DNA from: a virus
Length of the DNA: 34,260 nt
Virus record (IMG/VR): IMGVR_UViG_3300035523_000148
Coordinates: 1-34,260 of that record
Direction: 5' to 3' (one strand)
Positions within the stretch are counted from its first letter, which is position 1, and every line of letters begins with the position of its first letter. This document shows positions 32,762-34,260 of this stretch, in pieces. The translations under genes and the position numbers were made by a program. The notes under the pieces are model-generated. The model did not search any database, was not told the DNA's origin, and saw nothing but the letters and a program-made list of their open reading frames with translations.

Positions 32762-34260
32762 CAATACGAGCTTACTGCCGATTCAGCAGCGCAAACCAAA
32801 TCGGCGGGACTTCCATCGCGGTGCAACGCGAGGCAATCCAGCAGTTCGTTGCCACGCACCCAGACCTACGCGGCCAACCACTCATCTTCTACGCAGACGA
32901 GGCCAAGAGCGGCACCAAACTCAAAGGACGCGATGCACTCGCCCAACTACAACGAGAGGTCGTCGCCGGCGATGTCCTCGTCTGCCATAAACTCGACAGA
33001 CTCGGTAGAAATCTCATCCAGACCCTCACCACCATCAAGACACTCCAAGCCGCGAAAGTCCGCGTGCTCTCCTGCTCCGAGCCAGAGACACCGCTGGTCC
33101 AGGAAATTCTGTTAAGCGTTGCCGGGGATTACAGCCGCAGCCTGGGGCAGCGCTGCAAGTTGGCCCTGGACGCCATCGCCAAATCAGGCCACGCCAGCCA
33201 CGCCGCTCCTTACGGTTATCAGCTTGTCCCTGTTCCCAGCAGCAAGCGCAAGAAATTCGAGCCACAGCCCGAGCAAGCGCCGATCATCCAGCGCATTTTC
33301 CAGGAGCGTGCTGATGGCAGGAGTTTACGCGACATCGCACGTGGACTCCACAAGGATGAGATCGCCCCACCCAACAGCAAGGAATGGAGGATCAGCGGCC
33401 TTCACGCAATCCTCAAGAACGTAGCGTATCGTGGAACGCTCATTCAGGGCCAGATACAGGAAGATGGGGAAGGGAAGCGGACCAAGCGCCAGCAGTACAC
33501 CATCGTAAATGACGCACACCCAGCCCTTATCGACAGCCGCCTGTGGCAGCGAGTCCGCAAGTTGGACGGTGCCCCCAGGACCAGTCCGGTTTTCCGGCAG
33601 AAGTATCCGCTGACCGGCCTTCTCTTCTGTTCAGAGTGCGGTGGGCCGCTCACCATTAGTGTGGTCGTCCATCACCGCAACCACTCGATCCGCTACATCT
33701 ACTACGGCTGTCAAGGTGGTCGAGATTCCGGCAATCCCAAGCCCTGCTATTGCAAGAACCTCGTGAAGCTGGATATCCTTCTCGACACGATGCTCGACCA
33801 GCTTTTCCAGCGGGTGCTCAATGACGGCTGGGTCGATACCGTGATGGCCGAGATTCGCGAGGAATTCAAGCGCCAGCGCTCAACCCAGGACAAGCGCTTG
33901 CCCAACGACAAGAGGAGACTGGCCAAGCTGGAGACTGACATCGCCTCTGCTGAACGCCGTCTGGCTCGGATTCCTGAATCGGCCCTTGAGAACTATCTGG
34001 CCGAGCTGGACGAGATGAAGCGCGAGCGTGCCGAGCTGCAAGTGGCGGTCTCCAGTGCTGGTGAGCAGGAGGCGCTTGTTGATGTGGAGAAGCGGTTGCG
34101 CCAGCGTGTGCAGCAGATCACGAGCGTGCTACGTGAGAAGGATTCGGAGTCGCTGCGTTCGGTGTTGTTGGACGTGATTGAGCGGGTGGAGATCAGCCCT
34201 GACCGGCAGGTCACCCTTACGGCGAAGGTGCCGGTTGTGTCTTCCGTTGGTACGCCCTGA
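32758..34260 (+). CDS. Large serine recombinase (integrase)
   Basis: The 500-residue protein is complete. The resolvase domain (1-140) has YCRFSSANQ with the likely nucleophile S10 and R8, and KLDRLGRN with D80, R81 and R84. The recombinase domain (about 145-270) follows. The zinc ribbon uses C291, C294, C318 and C330, and a coiled coil spans about 385-470, as needed for integration. The ATG overlaps the end of the 56-residue frame. The stop TGA replaces a TGG found in the left copy, so it lacks about 21 C-terminal residues present there. It should integrate and excise the element; the attachment site is not proven. Confidence 0.93.
   Translation: MTIRAYCRFSSANQIGGTSIAVQREAIQQFVATHPDLRGQPLIFYADEAKSGTKLKGRDALAQLQREVVAGDVLVCHKLDRLGRNLIQTLTTIKTLQAAKVRVLSCSEPETPLVQEILLSVAGDYSRSLGQRCKLALDAIAKSGHASHAAPYGYQLVPVPSSKRKKFEPQPEQAPIIQRIFQERADGRSLRDIARGLHKDEIAPPNSKEWRISGLHAILKNVAYRGTLIQGQIQEDGEGKRTKRQQYTIVNDAHPALIDSRLWQRVRKLDGAPRTSPVFRQKYPLTGLLFCSECGGPLTISVVVHHRNHSIRYIYYGCQGGRDSGNPKPCYCKNLVKLDILLDTMLDQLFQRVLNDGWVDTVMAEIREEFKRQRSTQDKRLPNDKRRLAKLETDIASAERRLARIPESALENYLAELDEMKRERAELQVAVSSAGEQEALVDVEKRLRQRVQQITSVLREKDSESLRSVLLDVIERVEISPDRQVTLTAKVPVVSSVGTP
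33509..34259 (+). repeat. Right copy of the flanking recombinase direct repeat
   Basis: Matches 1-752 in the same orientation at about 94% identity. The last 32 bases before the divergence point (ending ACGCCCTG) are identical in both copies, and the block 620-715 of the left copy is the most divergent part. Confidence 0.85.

Overview
The window looks like most of a temperate tailed bacteriophage (long-tailed, siphovirus-like) or prophage, bracketed by two copies of a large serine recombinase gene. Evidence for a phage is a contiguous minus-strand virion block: small and large terminase, portal, scaffold, capsid, head-tail joining genes, tail genes and a 1151-residue tail hub. Starts are ATG, GTG or TTG, with frequent AGGAGG-type ribosome sites and ATGA overlaps, so this is bacterial or phage DNA. 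The host is uncertain. The zinc-ribbon, HNH/AP2 and DUF6876 content and the collagen-like fibres would fit an environmental lineage such as Planctomycetes, but nothing in the window proves it.

Layout. (1) 1-816: the 3' part of a serine recombinase, about 94% identical to the 3' half of the recombinase at the right end. (2) 0.9-5.5 kb: an accessory arm of small genes, mostly plus strand. It holds a DUF6876 protein, three HNH endonucleases (one with AP2, one with NUMOD4), zinc-ribbon proteins, very small overlapping genes and two clear Rho-independent terminators. (3) 23.0 down to 5.5 kb, minus strand: the virion assembly operon, read from terminase (about 23 kb) to the tail hub (about 5.7 kb). 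(4) 28.1-23.2 kb, minus strand: a one-helix membrane protein (possible holin), two collagen-like fibre genes (one ending in a C1q-like domain), a short immunoglobulin-like/BppU-like protein and a protein of the MptE-like/DUF115 type. (5) 32.0-28.2 kb, minus strand: a replication arm with two paralogous 112-residue proteins, a frameshifted gene, a primase-polymerase and an overlapping small replication-type protein. (6) 32.1-34.3 kb, plus strand: a helix-turn-helix protein, a 56-codon gene and the full-length serine recombinase.

How it works together (inference). The recombinase would integrate and excise the element. The primase-polymerase and its companion would start replication. The terminase packages DNA through the portal into the scaffold-built capsid, and the tail block with collagen-like fibres handles adsorption. 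No convincing lysin and no classical CI-type repressor were recognised. Two genes appear to carry single-base frameshifts next to homopolymers (about 69 and about 31020), which could be real decay or assembly error.
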